A stretch of 64,000 bases of DNA, from assembly GCA_963930655.1 (NCBI GenBank), contig OZ005601.1:13946001-14010000 (forward strand), read 5' to 3'. The notes below the pieces were generated by a model. It was not told where the DNA came from. It worked only from the letters and a program-made list of their open reading frames with translations, and made no database searches. A program made the position numbers and the translations under genes. The stretch is from Myrica gale (Eukaryota; Streptophyta; Magnoliopsida; Fagales; Myricaceae). Of the stretch, positions 37,627 through 48,602 are shown in pieces; positions within the stretch are counted from its first letter, which is position 1, and every line of letters starts with the position of its first letter.

Positions 37627-38422
37627 CGCCTCGCGTTCGCCTAGCGTTCGTCTATCTAATATAAAATTGATTTTCTGGTGGGTCCCGTTATAAGTGTAAA
37701 CCGATTGGTTTTTAATTTTTAGACCGATTTTTATGTTTAGACCGGTTTGTTTCCTGCCTCTATAGAGTTCACGGCTCTCTCTCTCCCCACACATTTGCCC
37801 CCAAATCAAACTTGTCTCCCTCCCCGAGCTTTTGCCCCCAAATTTACGCATTCCTCTCTCCCCGTCAATTTGCCCCCAAATCAAACATTCCTGAACCAAA
37901 ATTTGCTTGGCTGGGTTTCGGGCAGCTGGAAATCTACTGTTAGTTTGGATTTTGCTGGGTTTTGTCCCTAAATCTATTGTCTCTCCCCGTCTGCCCCCAA
38001 AACGAAAGTTTGGATCTACTGTAAGGCTGGAAATCTACTGTAAGTTTGGATTTTTCATTTGAATGTTGTTATGTTATTGTCTCTCCAAGTCTCCACCATG
38101 TTTCCTGAGTATCCAATGCTCAAGGATAGTGCCTCTCTGTGAGGGAATCTCTGAAATTTTTCAACAAGAATGTTTCGATGGCTGTTTAAGAAAGTATTGG
38201 GCAAAATTATTGACTTACTTCTGATTAGCATTTTTCGACTGAAATTAAAGTATCAAAATATGATTAGCTAAGACACATTGTTTGTCTGGATTTCCAATGG
38301 TTGTCTTTTCTTGTTTGTCTTTCCGTTTTATTTTATTTTTTTCGGGGTGGGGGAGGCATTGATAGAAAATTAGTAGTTTGAAATCTCGGATGTCAGATTA
38401 AGTAACTCTGTTGTTGTCACAG

Positions 38423-38550
38423 GCAAGGCCTTTACTCTCACGAGCTCTGGAAGATGGAAACTTTGATGCTCTAGCTGATCCAAGGCTGCAAAATAGTTAT
38501 GACCACAATGAGATGGCTTGCATGGCTGCTTGTGCTGCAGCTTGTGTGCG
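38423..38550 (+). pseudogene. PERK-type receptor kinase fragment
   Basis: TTGTTGTCACAG precedes an exon reading ARPLLSRALEDGNFDALADP, then RLQNSYDHNEMACMAACAAA and CVR. This is the C-terminal part of the kinase domain of proline-rich extensin-like receptor kinases (PERKs), just before the expected RRRPRMSQ segment. After CVR the text leaves the family, so the exon is cut. The intact intron acceptor shows it was captured from genomic DNA, not from a messenger RNA. It lies on the strand opposite to the CDPK pieces. Confidence 0.82.
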
Positions 38551-38830
38551 TCAAAGAAAAATGAGTTTGAGTGGTACACCGTTGATATTTGCAGCCAAGA
38601 GGAAGCAAAGAAGTCAATCTACTCTGTTTCAACTAAGTACTACTATGCTTTTGGTTGCAAAATCCCAGAAAAGTACTACTGTGGGCAGGCAGCAAGTGCA
38701 TAGTGGCGAACTACCACGGGAGAAAGAAATAATTCATCTGTGGACCTGTGGTTGGATCACAGGACCTAGTAGGTGTCGAGAAGCGCCACTTGAAACTATT
38801 ATGGTTCAAGGAGGATCACCATAGACGTCA

Positions 38831-39599
38831 ACCTAAGTTGCATTAATGTGTCGAGGGTCTCAGAAACCCGTCATGTGACTCGGGAAAGATCCAACATCTA
38901 ATGTTGATGTATTGAGAACAGAGTCTCTAATAATGTGAAGTTGTTCTCTCTTAACACCTTAAAGCATTAAAGCTTCTAAAGCAAATTGATTGAATAAGTG
39001 GTATTTTTACTTTGAATCAGCAATTATACACTCAACTGGGGTGACAGTGGAAAACAAATTGGCATTTCCTTATTTCTTCATTTCTCTGTAGCAAGGGTAC
39101 TATACCGAGCAAACTGTTGACAGTGGAAAACAAACAGAATTACATTTAATTGTTCTATCAGCTTATAGATCATACCATATATGGATTGCCTCATATTTAA
39201 TGCTATTCTCCAAAAGATGATACGTAATATTGCTTGGAACCAATGATCTACCAGTTTTGACAGCATTGTTATACCCCACTGAAGTTAAACTTACAACTTA
39301 ATTTACCAAAATTTAATCAGAAAATACAAATTTAATCAGAAAATTTTCCTCATCTTCTTTGGAAATTTAAAACCTTGATGCAAAAAGCAAAGATAACTGC
39401 AAAAAGCACAGCAAACCCAGCGACCACAACTGCCACCACTCCCAGAAAATCGTGCTTGAATACTAAATAGTCTCTCACATAGTCTTCCACTGCTCCATCA
39501 GTGTCTTTGGTTCCTTAATATCTCCAAATTGTGAAACAACCAATCCGTACAAAGTCCAAGCAACTGGGCATAGCCAGTAGATTGTTCCACTGATATTAC
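38831..39599. other. non-coding filler inside the Pack-MULE
   Basis: Between the PERK and CDPK fragments. Some of it must be captured CDPK intron and flank. A possible membrane-type stretch at about 39370-39450 (minus strand) is too short to call. No gene recognised. Confidence 0.35.
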
Positions 39600-39767
39600 C
39601 GCTTCCATCAACTGTTTCACCTCAGACTCAGAAAGCTTAGTACCAAGTTCTGGAAGACCAGCCTTCAACTCTTCAAAAGTGATTGTTCCACTGTTATTTG
39701 TGTCCATTGATTTGAACATTTCCTTCAAGCCAATGATTTCCTCCTCAGAAAGATTTTCTGCAATTAC
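39600..39767 (-). pseudogene. CDPK calmodulin-like domain exon (captured)
   Basis: A complete 168-bp, phase-0 exon bounded by TTCTTCAG and GTAATATC. It encodes [40 protein letters not shown] and [16 protein letters not shown]. This is the end of the autoinhibitory junction plus the first EF hand of a calcium-dependent protein kinase, with the Ca2+-loop residues D, N, S, T and E present. It is on the same strand as the kinase piece at 40450-40746, and the exons expected between them are missing. Confidence 0.9.
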
Positions 39768-40449
39768 CTGAAGAAAACAGAGAAATTGTTGCACAGTGAG
39801 ACAGGAACTCTTCCACTCGAATTGGTGGGTGGCGGATTTGATGTTATACTATAGGGCATGCAGAGATAGTCAAAGAACATGCCACAAAACAACATATATT
39901 GCTCGGAATCATATACATAAGCCCCAAAAGTAAACTATAAAAGAGGAAAAATGCTCGAATGCCCAAACTTCATAGCACCATGCTCTGGGACAATGAAAGT
40001 GGACACTAAAACCCCAAAGTATTATTGGACACTACAATTAGCTACAGTCTCGCGGATTCATATTTAAGCACGACTACATATGAACAGAGCCAACCAAAAC
40101 TTTAGGATTTAAAATGCAAGATGATCTCCTAATCATCATCCACTTAAAGCTATAACCACAATTGCTTCACTTGCCGTCTGTTGGATGCTACAGTACCATC
40201 CTACGACGTGTAGTGGCCACTGATTCTAAACCTTTCGGTGTTACTCGAGTAATCGGAGCGTAACGAATTATTCACAAATTTATAAAAGAAAGATTACTGA
40301 TTCTTGCATTCAGTGTATTTTGCGGTCTTTGATATATCCGTAAATCTCGAAACTTCAATTTTCTTTACCGTACTCCGAGCGTTGCTCAGCAACCAAACAC
40401 ACAGAAACCGCAAAACCACACGCACTCAGATTCAATGAAACACACTCAC

Positions 40450-40746
40450 CTGGCTTGAAAAACACGGAGAGACCGAAGTCTGTGGCTTTGAGCGGCGAAT
40501 CCTCATCTTTGCTCAAGAACAAGAAGTTCTCAGGCTTCAAGTCCCTGTGCATTACCCCCATGATATGCGGCCCAGGGGAGCGTCACTTTGACTTTGAGAG
40601 GACAGGGTGTGGGAGGAGGGTTTGGGCGTCAGGGGGAGGATCTTGACTCCATTATGGGTCGGGCCGTCGTATCGGGTAGTTGAGGCACTCATAGCGTCGG
40701 AGGGGAGTTGGGTTTCGGCGGAGGGAGAGCTGCTGCAGTTGCCCAT
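40450..40746 (-). pseudogene. CDPK N-terminus joined to kinase catalytic loop (captured, rearranged)
   Basis: Starts MGNCSSSPSAETQLPSDAMS, an N-myristoylation/palmitoylation type N-terminus of CDPKs, and runs through a Pro/Ser-rich variable region to [12 protein letters not shown]. Then, after a frame change, it meets [38 protein letters not shown] and a normal GT donor. About 150 residues that should lie between (ATP-binding loop, catalytic Lys, helix C) are absent. The exon is therefore a fusion of two separate pieces of one CDPK gene. It keeps HRD and DFG but cannot encode an active kinase. Confidence 0.88.
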
Positions 40747-40981
40747 TGGGGGTGTTCTAGTGAATGCGAGTCAGAGCGAAAGAGCTGGGAGAAGTAGAAA
40801 ATGGGGCTCGGGAGTGGGTTTTGAGAGAGTCAAAACCGGTCTGTCCAAAGCGGAAGCAAAACCGGTCTGCTTGAGCGGTCTGTTTGCATTTTAACGGAGC
40901 CCACCAGAATACAAATATTAATATTATATTCGCGAGACGAACGCCAGGCGAACGCGAGGCGAACGCCTATCATTTCTCAAA

Positions 40982-41513
40982 GGGAAATGCTGGGCATCCC
41001 GCCCGCGTCCCGCCAGCGTCCCGCTGGCTGACGTGGAGCGGGGCCCAGCACTTCTTCTGTTCACCGGTCGGTTCTTCCAATTTTTTTGTTTTAGACCGGG
41101 TCAAAACAAACAATTTGTTCTCGCTGAGATTTTCAACCAGCACTTTTAAATTTCAAAATCTTCGGGGCCCAGCACTTCTCCTCATTTCAGACACGAAATC
41201 CCCAATCTTCTCGCTCAGAGCTCTCTCCCAGTAGATCGAAATCCCCTCAAACGAAATCTCGATTTCACTCAGATCACCCTCAGGAGAAGAAGGTATACTT
41301 CAAATCCTACTACTCCCTATATCTTTCCCCTTGTTATATTACCAAACTATTCTCTACACTCCAAAAAGTTTGGGTCGGTTGTAGTTTGGTTCGTTCATTT
41401 GTTTACTTTGCTTCGAATCAGAAATGTTTCGAATGTAGTACAGCGCTTCAGATCGCTTTTCTGCACACCCAGTTCTTATTACGTTTTGTGCTGAACCGGG
41501 ATGGTGCAAGTTT
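40982..41513 (+). repeat. 532-bp direct repeat, copy B (internal)
   Basis: Second copy of the outer element's 5' end, including a complete TIR. The constant spacing of 3,887 bp to copy A holds at both borders. Here GGTGCAAGTTT continues into the outer element's own interior (GGTCTTTCC). After copy A it continues into the inner inverted terminus. Confidence 0.95.
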
Positions 41514-44500
41514 GGTCTTTCCTATACTGAAATACTGGTTCTTAAGTTGATGGGTGTTGCTCTCTTTATTGAAGTTATGGGCTTTTTGAGGGCACCGATA
41601 CTGCCCCATATTTGTTTGGTGTGAGATATAGTGCTTGAGATCGGTTATCTGAGTTAAACTCTTGTTTGATTGAACCAAAAAGGGTTTCTTTTCTTTGATG
41701 CTTGCTACGAGACACAGTCACTGTTTTATTTTCTGCACCGTTATTATGATGTGTATTGTGCTCAGTTTCCTATTTGTGGGAATGGGTTTGGAGAATAATG
41801 AGATATTGGTAATGGTTTATGTTGTCTGGTTGTTACATTGTTGGGTTCTCAAGTTCTAATTAGATATCATATTGTTGGTTTGCCATAGTCCTCATTTCTA
41901 GTTTTCGTTTCATTTTTAAACATGGATGGTCCCTGACACGATATTTATTTCAGAACAGAGACATGAGAAATACTTATGTCATCAGTTTTAAAGCTTATAT
42001 ATATTTTGTAATTTTTGAAGTTTTAGCAGTACTTCAACTGGTTTGTAATCTCCTTCAGAATTTGGAACAACTTGTTGTTACTTATTTTATGCGGACAATT
42101 GATTGTGTGCCATAGTCCTCATTTCTGAATCCTCCATGACTTGGGCTTTGGCCCAATGTTAGGTGATATCTCTTGTCATTACATCTTTCTCGGGAGGTAT
42201 ATAAAGGTGGAGTATGTTTTGATAATTTTGTGTTATTGCAGTTCAGACAAGCGAAGGCAGAGATAGCATCAGCAACAAGATGCGGAGTCACCTCTGCAGC
42301 AAAATTCACGACCACGGCATGATATGTGAAGGCTATATTCTATAGGCATCTTATTTGTACTAGTTGAAACCATGCCAAGGCCATTGACATGTTATTCATT
42401 GTGTATGAATGTAAAATTACCATTTGTTGATCAATTGTAATCTTCAGATCCTGCCCTAAAAGAACTGAAGCACTTGGAGAAGAATATCCAGGTTATAGTG
42501 CAGCAAGCCTTTTGTTAGGTTGCAGCCTTGAAGGAGGTTGCAGAGGTTATATGTTTGCATTAAAAGTAACAGAGGAGCTTGACTCTTGGCCAGAGCAGGC
42601 TAACCATCATGTGTTTGATTCTGCAATTTAGAGTAATTTAGGTGAAAAACGTTGATTATGCAATTTCTGTAATTAAATTAATTTAGAGTTTCTTCATGTC
42701 TTTGATTATGCAATTTAGAGTAATTTTTGAAATGTCCTGCTCATGGCAAAGCGTGTACATTTCTGTAATTAAATTAAATGGCATCAAAACAGAGATGCTG
42801 TAAGTTTCTTCATCTTATTTGAAGTTGTTTGAATGGCCAATCATTTCATTTCATTTCAATGCTGTAAATTTGCACTTGCCCCATTGAATTTTTGCTTATA
42901 AATGGACACTGTGAGAATGATTGGCCATTCAAATAGTTCTTCATGACATTTTCTAACTTAGGTGCCGTCTCTTGTTTTATTTCTTTAAAAATGTTGTCTG
43001 ATACTGTGAGAAGTAGCAGAGGTTGTTGGTAATTTTTTCTTCAATTTAATAGTTCTTTCAATTTTGTCTTGTTTTTCATGACATTTTCGATGCCATTTTC
43101 GAGTGTTTTGTAACGGAGAAATAAGACTAGCTCGAAATGAATTAATGCAACTAAAAGCAGGAAAAAATTCCTATGTAGTGAAGAACACTTCAAAGAGTGA
43201 ATAAACTATCTTCTTGCATCTTAAATTGTGCTTCTACAACTTTTATCAAATACACATTCAACCAAAAGACGGCACCTATCACTGATGCTTCAACTTCCCT
43301 AGTATAAGAATCAAATTGAACAGAGTTTAAATCAAATGAAGTGGTTGATCTTTGAGCCTCAAAAGGGTCTCAAAAAAGAGTTCAATGTAACAAAGGTTAC
43401 CAAGGATTTAAACATGATTAAAAATGAGGTCACTCATTTCAGTTAGTTACTTATGAAAAATGAGGCCTTCAACTTCCCAGCAACATGTGGCAGCATATTG
43501 ATGCTTTCCTGGGTTGACTGATCAACACAGTTGAAACTCTTTTGACAACTCCAGGCCATTAAAAGGTTATTGCCCAACGCCAAGGGAAATATAGCATACC
43601 GTTAATGGTTGTGCTAAAACTCTCTTGGCAAATCCTACAAGAAGCCTCACCAATCAAGTTCTTCATGTCACTGAAACCAAATAAAATTGTACAGTTCCGA
43701 GTCAACAACAATATGGAATTCTCTACACGAGTAAATAAACTAGCGGTGTATTGGCTCGTCATCCTCAACAGCAGGGAACGAAAAATCCAAATCACATGCC
43801 AACACCAAAATTCCAAATCACATGCAACTTCAAAATATCTGCAACTTCCAACTATCTGCAACTTCCAAACCACATGCCAACACCAAAATTCCAAATACAA
43901 CATTTCCAACTACCAAATACAAATATCTAACATAACACTAAATAGCTGCAGCAAAGTTCTCCAACACACGACTCCAAAATTTTCAACAGCTGAGGGACCA
44001 TTTTGATGCTTGACCAATCCCATTTCTGCAATAAAAGAGCAAAACAGGCAAATCACGTTTGTGTCTCCCAGTACCATTTGAAACAAAGAAGCTACAACAA
44101 GCTGAAAGGGTATTACACGACATGACATTAAAAGTTTCCAAGACCTTCAATCAAAACTCCATAACTTTCAAAACTAGCCTTGATAAATCAAACAGATTTG
44201 CAGCAGATATACGCATCTTTCACGATTCCAGTCAAAAGCACAACTCTGTTCAAGCAAAACTAAAACCACAGGGCCTCAAAAAAGATCCAAAACATACTAG
44301 TCAATAAAAAAAGTAAAAAGCTGTAGCTAGTGGATTTTCTGATATCAAGATTGGCAGTTTTGCTAGCTTATCCAAAAAATTCTAGTTAGATGGCAGTTGA
44401 CCAAGTCCAACAAAACATGCTTGGCAGTTTCTGTGATTAATCTGGGAAAAAAGAAATGAAAAGCCATCATCTCCAATTAACACTTGTGAAGGAGAATATG

Positions 44501-44792
44501 TACGTACGCAACCAACAAATAGCTATACGATATCCAAACAGTTTTTCGCTTCCAGATTGCGACCTCAGACCGCCCCTGGATATTTCTGTTTTTATCTTTA
44601 CCCTTAGAGATGAATATTATCAATTCATGGACTCCTATTTTTTTTCTTCTTTACTCAAAAATGTTTGGATAGATGAAAGAGGATGGTTCCAACAAATTCA
44701 AGCAGAGAAGTAATCACCAACGGTTCGTAAATGTAACGAAGCGCACCGAAGAAAGAACGAGAAAAAACAAAGAGGAAGGGAAGGGACAGAAC
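41514..44792. other. Pack-MULE-2 interior, possible captured exons not identified
   Basis: A TTATTGCAG acceptor-like site at about 42240 is followed by the frame FRQAKAEIASATRCGVTSAA, and another at about 42450 by DPALKELKHLEKNIQ before a GT. These look like exons of a captured or hybrid transcription unit starting in the copy-B leader, but I cannot assign a family. A CAACTTCCAA-rich simple repeat lies at about 43790-43920. The rest shows no coding similarity. Confidence 0.35.
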
Positions 44793-45106
44793 CTTTCAAT
44801 GTCCGAGTAAAGTTGAATTCCAGTTGATTGCGGTTGTTGCTGCTTTATGGAATCATCAGAGTTGCAGTAGATTCTGGTACGGCTACGACGATTTCTGAAA
44901 TTAAGAACCGCGGGAAGGCGCAGACGACGGTTATCGGACAAGCTAAGGATGCGACTTCTTTGAGAACGAAAATTTGGCTTATTAAGCTCGTAACCGTATA
45001 GTGGAGGATTAGGAGAGCTGGTCTGAGGAGAGAGCTTCCTCAGCGACTGGGAGAGAGCTTCCTCAGGCTCGGAGGGGAGAGGGAGTGGGATTCGGGATTT
45101 CAACAT
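44793..45106 (-). pseudogene. captured first exon of a plastid protein, probably DUF1350 family
   Basis: From MLKSRIPLPLPSEPEEAL the frame runs through a Ser/Arg/Pro-rich, acid-poor stretch typical of a chloroplast transit peptide. It ends STGIQLYSDIE with a split Arg codon at a GT donor (ATTGAAAG|GTTCTG). The LYSDIER motif matches, from memory, the start of the mature part of plant DUF1350 proteins (LYxDIERLLTET). Only this exon is present within the element. Starting 88 bases inside the right TIR-proximal region and reading inward, it is a classic Pack-MULE arrangement. Confidence 0.55.
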
Positions 45107-45193
45107 TTGGGTTAAATTGAAAGGGAGGGAGGAAACTTTATCTAAAAGCCGGTCCGGTCTGTGCTCTAAAACGTTTAAAACCGGTCTGAGTCC

Positions 45194-45255
45194 AAGTGCT
45201 GGGCCCCGCTCCACGTCAGCCCAGCGGGACGCGGGCGGGATGCCCAGCATTTCCC
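45194..45255 (-). repeat. Pack-MULE-2 right TIR
   Basis: The reverse complement starts GGGAAATGCTGGGCATCCCG and continues with CTGACGTGGAGCGGGGCCCA like the left end. The target duplication AAGCTTAAA follows directly. Confidence 0.92.
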
Positions 45256-45965
45256 AAGCTTAAAAGAGAAAAAAATCCTACATACAGATTATGAGATATA
45301 GAGGTACTCCTGGCTCATAAAAATATTTCACATTTTTCTGTATACACATTATGAGATTCAGAGAACAACAGTTGTAACATACTGATGTGACAATGACATG
45401 GTTAGCTCCTTCATCTATGTAACTCAAAGAATTGTCTGAATTGATTCCTCCCCCAACTTGCAAACCGCCTATTTTCACGAGTCCTCGCAGTAAGTTCAGC
45501 AGAGGAAAACTCTGTAAGTTTTAAACTTATAATCAATTACAGAGGTCAAAGGCAACACAGGCTGATCTCAGATTCTCAAATCCACATGTGGAATATCTTC
45601 ACGTAAGATAATTAAAGTGGTGCAAATCCAAAACCACATCACAAACATGCACATGGAAGGCCCAAAAACAAAAATTGATCAGCTAAATGACGTAGCCTCT
45701 AAGTACATAAGGGTAACAGGTATACAAGCGGATGAAAAAAAAGTAGGCACACAAATTCTCCAGGATAAGTGCGCAATGCTTCAATAGCTGCACTTTTACT
45801 CAAAGGATCTGCTCCAAGCATGATTACATGACCACCTGTAAGTCCATCTTCTTTGTATAAATTGGCAAACTCGGCTGCTGACTTATCTGATTCAAAATTG
45901 GTCACAAGGGTTGGCCCCTCCTTCAAATCCCGAAGTGTTGAGCCAACAATCTGTTTCACTTTTCC

Positions 45966-47140
45966 CTGGTACGAAAAACCATATTCAAAACACGATAATC
46001 AATAAAAAACTACCCCAACTCCGATAGAGAGAGAGAGGCTGAAGTGAGATAGGGATACCTGCTGCCCTACAAGAGAACTGGAGCACGACGGGCCGGTGGC
46101 AATGAGCAATAGACGCTGGGCAGCTGAGAGAGAGAGCCCGAGAGAGAGAAAGAGAGGCTAGTGGCTACTAAGAGAGAGACCGGTTGCCGGTGGAAGCCCT
46201 TGGGTTTCGGTCGATGGTGGGCTACCAGTCGCTGGAAGAGGAGCTGAGAGGGAGTGTGATAGAGGCTGAAAATTTGGGGCTGGACATGAAAGGGAAATTT
46301 GGCGCTATTCAGGAAGGGAAAGGAAAAGAGTGGGAGTTCATGGGAACATATGGTTTAAAACCTTTTTTTTTTCTAATTTGTATTTTTTCAATTTTTTAAT
46401 AATAAATTATATTTTTTAGTTATATATCTTTAATAAATTATAATCAGTTATAAATTGTAATAGCATTTAAAATTTTTATACTTAATATTAAATACATCGT
46501 AATGCATATTATTTACGCTCTTTTTATAATTAGTATAATAATCCTGATAACGTGGCTCAGGAAGAGTGCTGGAAATATTGGTGCAGTATCCAATATCAAC
46601 CAAGTCGACCAGGAAGAGTTTCTCACAACATTTCTTCAGTCTTTCTTGTGATAAGATCCAAAGCTGCTGTAAGATCAGACATCGGAACCTGAACCGCAGA
46701 AAGCAAAAAGCAGCAGAAGAAAGATCCGTATACAGAAGGAGACAGAAGACCACAGCCAAAAATAAAGTAGAAAAAGAAGCCGAGGTAACAAAGTAGAGAG
46801 AGGTGATAGGAGACGCTAAGAACAGGTGTAGAGAATTTGTAGAACAGACGGAGAGAGAAGAAGGATCAAACCAGACATGACGTCTGGAAGAAAAGAGAGG
46901 TAGAGAGGAGCTCTCAGTTATAAAGAGAAAGAACTCCGGTCCACAGGAAGAAATAGTTGTTTTCCAATGACAGCCATTTCTTTATCACAGCTAGCTACCG
47001 CGAAAAAGGATTTGCCGCAGGCCCGCAACATTAAGATCTGAGTTGCAGTAGAATAAACTGCAATGTGATTAACTACTTTGGAGCTACATAAGAAAATCTA
47101 CACTAACTTGTCTTGATTTTTAAAAAAATTGATTATTGTA
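45966..47140. other. region between the HISN3 pseudogene and the first hAT element
   Basis: GA-repeat-rich sequence at 46020-46200. On the minus strand a 5'-UTR-like stretch ends in a possible donor (GGGCAGCAG|GTATCC at about 46060) that could splice to HISN3 exon A. No known protein is encoded. The AT-rich patch 46370-46560 and purine-rich tract 46690-46930 show no recognisable gene. Confidence 0.35.
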
Positions 47141-48602
47141 GCACTACTCAGTAGCAGAACTAGGACCAAAATTCAGGGGGGTCGAATTCTAAAGACGAAA
47201 TGACAAAAAAAAATCCTTTATAATGCTAAAAATTGTCTTACAATTACAATATCAAAAATTAAAGACTAAAAGCATTAAAAATATTACAATACATGTATTG
47301 TGCTATGTACTGCGACTGAGATGTGACAATTGCATCACACGATTTTGCATCTTTTGAAAATGTTACAAAACGGTTTTGTTCTCTTGTGACAAACTTATTC
47401 ATTATCTAAATAAAATAAAATAAAGTGAATGTATCAATATATTATATTTCAGAGACTAAAAGCCATGTGGAGATGCAAACTGAAGTCTCTTGTTCATAAA
47501 CACATGTGGAGATGCAAATAAACAGTGAAAAATAGATGGCAGTCAATTCCACAAAAGCAAAACAATACAAAAATTGCCAATTCCACAATGAACCTTTCAT
47601 GAAAAATTCAACAACATATCCCACTATCCCAGCACTTCCAACAACCCACAAAATTCACACATTTCTAATTCACAAAATTCATAAAATCTCTAATTCACAA
47701 AACTCATCAAATCTCTAATTCACATATTCCTAATTCAAAAAATTCATCAAATTCCTAATTCAAAAATCCATAATTCATAAAATTCATCAAAAAATCACAA
47801 CAATAATTAAATTTGTAAATATAATTAAATCATGGATGAGTGCCCAGACCTGCGGCGGTGGCTGAGTGAGAAAGTGAGAGGTGTGAGAAATAGAAAAGAG
47901 AAAGGCAGGAGGCAGTGGCGGAAGGAAGGTGTAGCGACCCTGCATTTGTTCTGCAAATTTTGGCAATCAACTTTTTCTTCGTTGTTTTTTTCTTTCATTC
48001 TTTGACTAAGTTAACGTTCATACATAGTGAAGATCTAAGTCCACATACTATTGTACCTCTGAATAGAGGAAACAACACCTGACCCTTATGATCAGACATC
48101 GAGACTTTCACAAACACCCAGCGAGGGTATGCCCAGGGAAGGAAAAAATGGGTCGCGGGAACAACCTGCAACCGTACTATCCAAATAATTGAACAATATT
48201 TTTTTTGCAAAAAATTATGTGGAAAAATGCAAAAAGTTACCATCGGAGCTTTTAAGTTTTTTTTTTAATATAATATGCAAAAACAAGGGAAAAAAAGCGA
48301 AAAATGAGAGAGTGAGAGGAGTGAGGACTGATGGTGCCAGTTTAGCTCATTTCTGCTGTGTGGACTGATAGAAAATGTCAGACGATGTTATTGCAGTTTT
48401 CCTGGGTCAAGGGTATCGGGCCAGGCTTTATGTGTAAAACATATGTATAGTTGGTCTGGGCCTGAGCTTCAGGGGTATCGGACCCAGGGCAACTTAATTT
48501 TTTTTTTTTTTTTTTAAAAGTAATGAAATTTTTTTTTTGGGTGGCGTGAGGGGTAGCGGCCGCCCAGGGTCGCCACCCCTTCCTTCCGCCTCTGGCACTA
48601 CT
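47141..48602. mobile_element. hAT-1, non-autonomous hAT element
   Basis: The element proper is 47149-48594 (1,446 bp). It begins CAGTAGCAGAACTAGG and ends CCTTCCGCCTCTG. Both sides carry the 8-bp duplication GCACTACT (47141-47148 and 48595-48602). CAG..CTG ends and 8-bp duplications are hAT hallmarks. No transposase is encoded. Confidence 0.9.

Larger units (their letters stand above)
37627..40966. mobile_element. inner segment with its own inverted termini, carrying PERK and CDPK pieces
   Basis: Its two ends are inverted copies of each other. The left starts CGCCTCGCGTTCGCCTAGCG. The reverse complement of the right reads GGCGTTCGCCTCGCGTTCGC. Both continue through GTTCGTCT, an AT-rich block and CTGGTGGG. 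The match runs about 70 bp with small differences. This suggests a second MULE-type family nested in, or used as donor for, the larger Pack-MULE. No 9-bp target duplication is visible around it; 15 filler bases (40967-40981) separate it from copy B. Confidence 0.65.
37086..45264. mobile_element. Pack-MULE-2 carrying PERK, CDPK and DUF1350 gene fragments
   Basis: The element proper is 37095-45255 (8,161 bp). It is flanked by the perfect 9-bp duplication AAGCTTAAA (37086-37094 and 45256-45264). Its TIRs start GGGAAATGCTGGGCATCCCG. The left one has a small extra tandem block but otherwise pairs with the right one over about 60-70 bp. There is no transposase. It carries a PERK kinase exon, two CDPK exon pieces and the first exon of a plastid-protein gene. 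Its first 532 bp recur without visible change at 40982-41513. It sits in an intron of the HISN3 pseudogene. Moving it would need transposase from elsewhere. Confidence 0.92.
36200..45965 (-). pseudogene. HISN3: HISN3 (BBM II isomerase) pseudogene split by Pack-MULE
   Basis: Four exon remnants of the plastid enzyme that isomerises ProFAR to PRFAR in histidine synthesis lie in order on the minus strand. Exon A (45965-about 45764) encodes [34 protein letters not shown] and ALRTYPG. Exon B (45468-45383) encodes [20 protein letters not shown] and ANHVIVTS. Exon C (36675-36574) encodes YVFNNGQMDLERLKDLVRVV and RLVLDL. Exon D (36254-about 36205) encodes LGIDEELVALFGKHSP. The Pack-MULE lies in the intron between B and C, whose splice sites remain normal. 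It is dead: TAG replaces the expected Gln codon in exon C, the donor after exon A reads GA instead of GT, exon A is not preceded by the CIDIHKG exon, and the exon between C and D and the C-terminal exons are not found. A working copy must exist elsewhere. Confidence 0.85.

Noticed and set aside
39600-40746. A functional short CDPK gene
   Set aside because: The ATP-binding part and the exons between the catalytic loop and the EF-hand exon are missing, and the frame changes inside the first exon.
37095-41513. The two 532-bp direct repeats as LTRs of an LTR element
   Set aside because: They start with GGG and carry a TIR matched in inverted orientation at 45255. There is no TG..CA end, primer-binding site or purine tract, and the target duplication is 9 bp around the larger unit.
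46184-46399. A plus-strand 71-aa open frame near 46.2 kb
   Set aside because: No domain, composition like a GA-rich 5' UTR of the opposite strand, and no splice-supported continuation.
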